Part shown: positions 7,104 to 7,966 of the stretch, piece after piece
How the letters are laid out: each line of letters starts with the position of its first letter
Numbering within the stretch: the stretch's first letter is position 1
Assembly (NCBI GenBank): GCA_913048545.1
Contig: CAJWWH010000078.1
Span: forward strand, 1-7,966
DNA length: 7,966 bases
Source: an uncultured Opitutia bacterium
Lineage (GTDB): Bacteria; Verrucomicrobiota; Verrucomicrobiae; Opitutales; MB11C04
Direction of reading: 5' to 3'
The notes under the pieces: generated by a model
What the model was told of the DNA's origin: nothing
Databases searched by the model: none
The model's input: the letters and a program-made list of their open reading frames with translations, nothing else
Translations under genes and position numbers: made by a program

Positions 7104-7592
7104 ATGAATATGTTTATTAAATTATTCTCCCTCGCTACCCTGCTTTTCCTCTTTTCCTGTGGTCCAAGCGGGGAGGAAGGCGGGCATTCCGGGCATCATG
7201 TTCACCACGCGCCTCATGGTGGTCAGCTGTTGGAACTCGGTGAACACGGCTCCGGATTCAACCTCGAACTTGTTCTCCATGAAGACGGCTTTCTTCTGGT
7301 CTATGTGCTTGATGCTCATGTGGAAAATTTTGTACGCATCTCCGCCAACTCAATTGATATCGAAATTCCCGGTGCCGACGAAACCGGGCGCACCATTATT
7401 TGCGAACCGGTCGCTGATCCCGTTACCGGGGAAACCATCGGGAGCACCTCCCTATTCACCTCCACCGAACGCATCCGCGATCTCCTTCCCCTTCAGGGAA
7501 TGATAAAGAAGATTGAAGTGATGGAATTTACTTACGAAAATATCGAGATTAACTTCTCCGGAATGCCTGAGAAATCCAGTGATGAGCATTGA
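7104..7592 (+). CDS. His-rich lipoprotein, probable metal-binding protein
   Basis: A 162-residue lipoprotein. The hydrophobic leader ends in the lipobox LFSC (16-19), with Cys19 the lipidated residue and Gly at +2, compatible with outer-membrane sorting. Directly after it comes a cluster of six histidines in eleven residues (H28, H31, H32, H34, H35, H38), ending in HHAPHGG (34-40). A beta-rich domain follows with LELGEHGSGFNLELVLHEDG (43-62) and YVLDAHVENFVRI (67-79). This APHGG plus 'NLELVLD..YVLD.H.E..VRI' layout recurs in small lipoproteins of Planctomycetota and Verrucomicrobiota and resembles segments of metal-efflux fusion proteins, so metal binding is likely but the metal is unknown. 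GTG 7059 is open upstream, but ATG 7104 gives a clean lipoprotein signal and is preferred; ATG 7110 is possible. The 3' end overlaps sufE by 11 bases, implying one transcript and coupled translation. Confidence 0.85.
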   Translation: MNMFIKLFSLATLLFLFSCGPSGEEGGHSGHHVHHAPHGGQLLELGEHGSGFNLELVLHEDGFLLVYVLDAHVENFVRISANSIDIEIPGADETGRTIICEPVADPVTGETIGSTSLFTSTERIRDLLPLQGMIKKIEVMEFTYENIEINFSGMPEKSSDEH

Positions 7593-7966
7593 AGAAAAAC
7601 GCGACCAAATTGTGGAGGAACTGATGCCCTTCGAGGATCACCTCGAACGCTTCACTTACATTATCGACCGGGCCAAGTCACTCGATTCCCTTGACGAGGA
7701 ATATAAAATTGAAACCTTCCTGATTAAAGGCTGCGTCTCACAGCTCTGGATTTTCCCCCAGTTCAAAGAAGGTAAATGTCAGTTCAAAGCCGATTCCGAC
7801 GCGACTATCACCAAGGGCACCGCCGGACTACTTTGCGAATTGTACAGCGATGAAACACCCGAGGATATCGTCCGTCTGGAACCTGATTTTTTGGCCGATG
7901 TGGGCATCACCCAACACCTCTCCCCCAACCGAAGAAACGGACTGACTGGAGTGCGCGAAAAAATCA
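7582..7966 (+). CDS. sufE: SufE family cysteine desulfuration protein, C-terminus cut by window edge
   Basis: 128 complete codons with no stop before the edge. SufE accepts a persulfide sulfur from the cysteine desulfurase SufS and passes it to the SufBCD scaffold for iron-sulfur cluster assembly in the cytoplasm. The acceptor cysteine is Cys51 in IKGCVSQLWI (48-57), the same register as in the E. coli protein. Other family marks are the N-terminal helix region with DRAKSLDSLDEEYKIE (29-44), the ADSDATITKGTAGLL segment (70-84) and LSPNRRNGLTGVREKI (113-128) near the end. Typical length is about 138-150 residues, so only a short tail is missing. The ATG at 7582 overlaps the lipoprotein gene by 11 bases and has no ribosome site of its own. 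The SufS partner is not in the window. Identification is firm; the SufE/CsdE distinction is not made. Confidence 0.95.
   Translation, partial: MSIEEKRDQIVEELMPFEDHLERFTYIIDRAKSLDSLDEEYKIETFLIKGCVSQLWIFPQFKEGKCQFKADSDATITKGTAGLLCELYSDETPEDIVRLEPDFLADVGITQHLSPNRRNGLTGVREKI

Overview
The window looks like ordinary chromosome from a polysaccharide-degrading marine or aquatic bacterium of the Planctomycetota-Verrucomicrobiota-Chlamydiota group, most likely a verrucomicrobial lineage. The reasons are a pair of exported type I sulfatases with C-terminal beta-rich modules, a lipoprotein carrying the His-rich 'APHGG' motif, a secreted surface-type protein, moderate GC, and start codons mostly without Shine-Dalgarno sequences. 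This is family-level inference; no rRNA or other marker gene is present. I see no CRISPR array, transposase, phage gene or tRNA.

Left part (1-510). The 5' end of a secreted protein gene runs off the left edge on the minus strand (start at 232). It is followed by a 278-base divergent intergenic region. Just upstream of the secreted gene is a strong Fur-box-like sequence (260-278), which overlaps a plausible minus-strand promoter. Nearer the next gene, a 46-base segment (350-395) can form two mutually exclusive stems.

Central plus-strand group (511-3401). A 352-residue protein of unrecognised family comes first; its motif order matches a protein-kinase/aminoglycoside-phosphotransferase-like fold. 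It is followed after 28 bases by a lipase-like alpha/beta hydrolase and after a further 91 bases by a three-histidine-box membrane fatty acid desaturase. The last two both suggest lipid metabolism. A role for the kinase-like protein in it is only a guess.

Minus-strand sulfatase operon (6958 down to 3418). Two exported type I sulfatases lie in tandem, separated by 4 bases, and both carry the formylglycine motif Cys-Ser-Pro-Thr-Arg at residues 69-73. They converge on the desaturase gene with a 16-base gap.

Right part (6959-7966). A divergent intergenic region with a perfect 6-2-6 dyad precedes a short His-rich lipoprotein, probably metal-binding. This overlaps by 11 bases the start of a sufE gene (sulfur transfer for Fe-S cluster assembly), which runs off the right edge. 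The two ends of the window thus both point to metal/iron physiology, although nothing shows that they are functionally connected.
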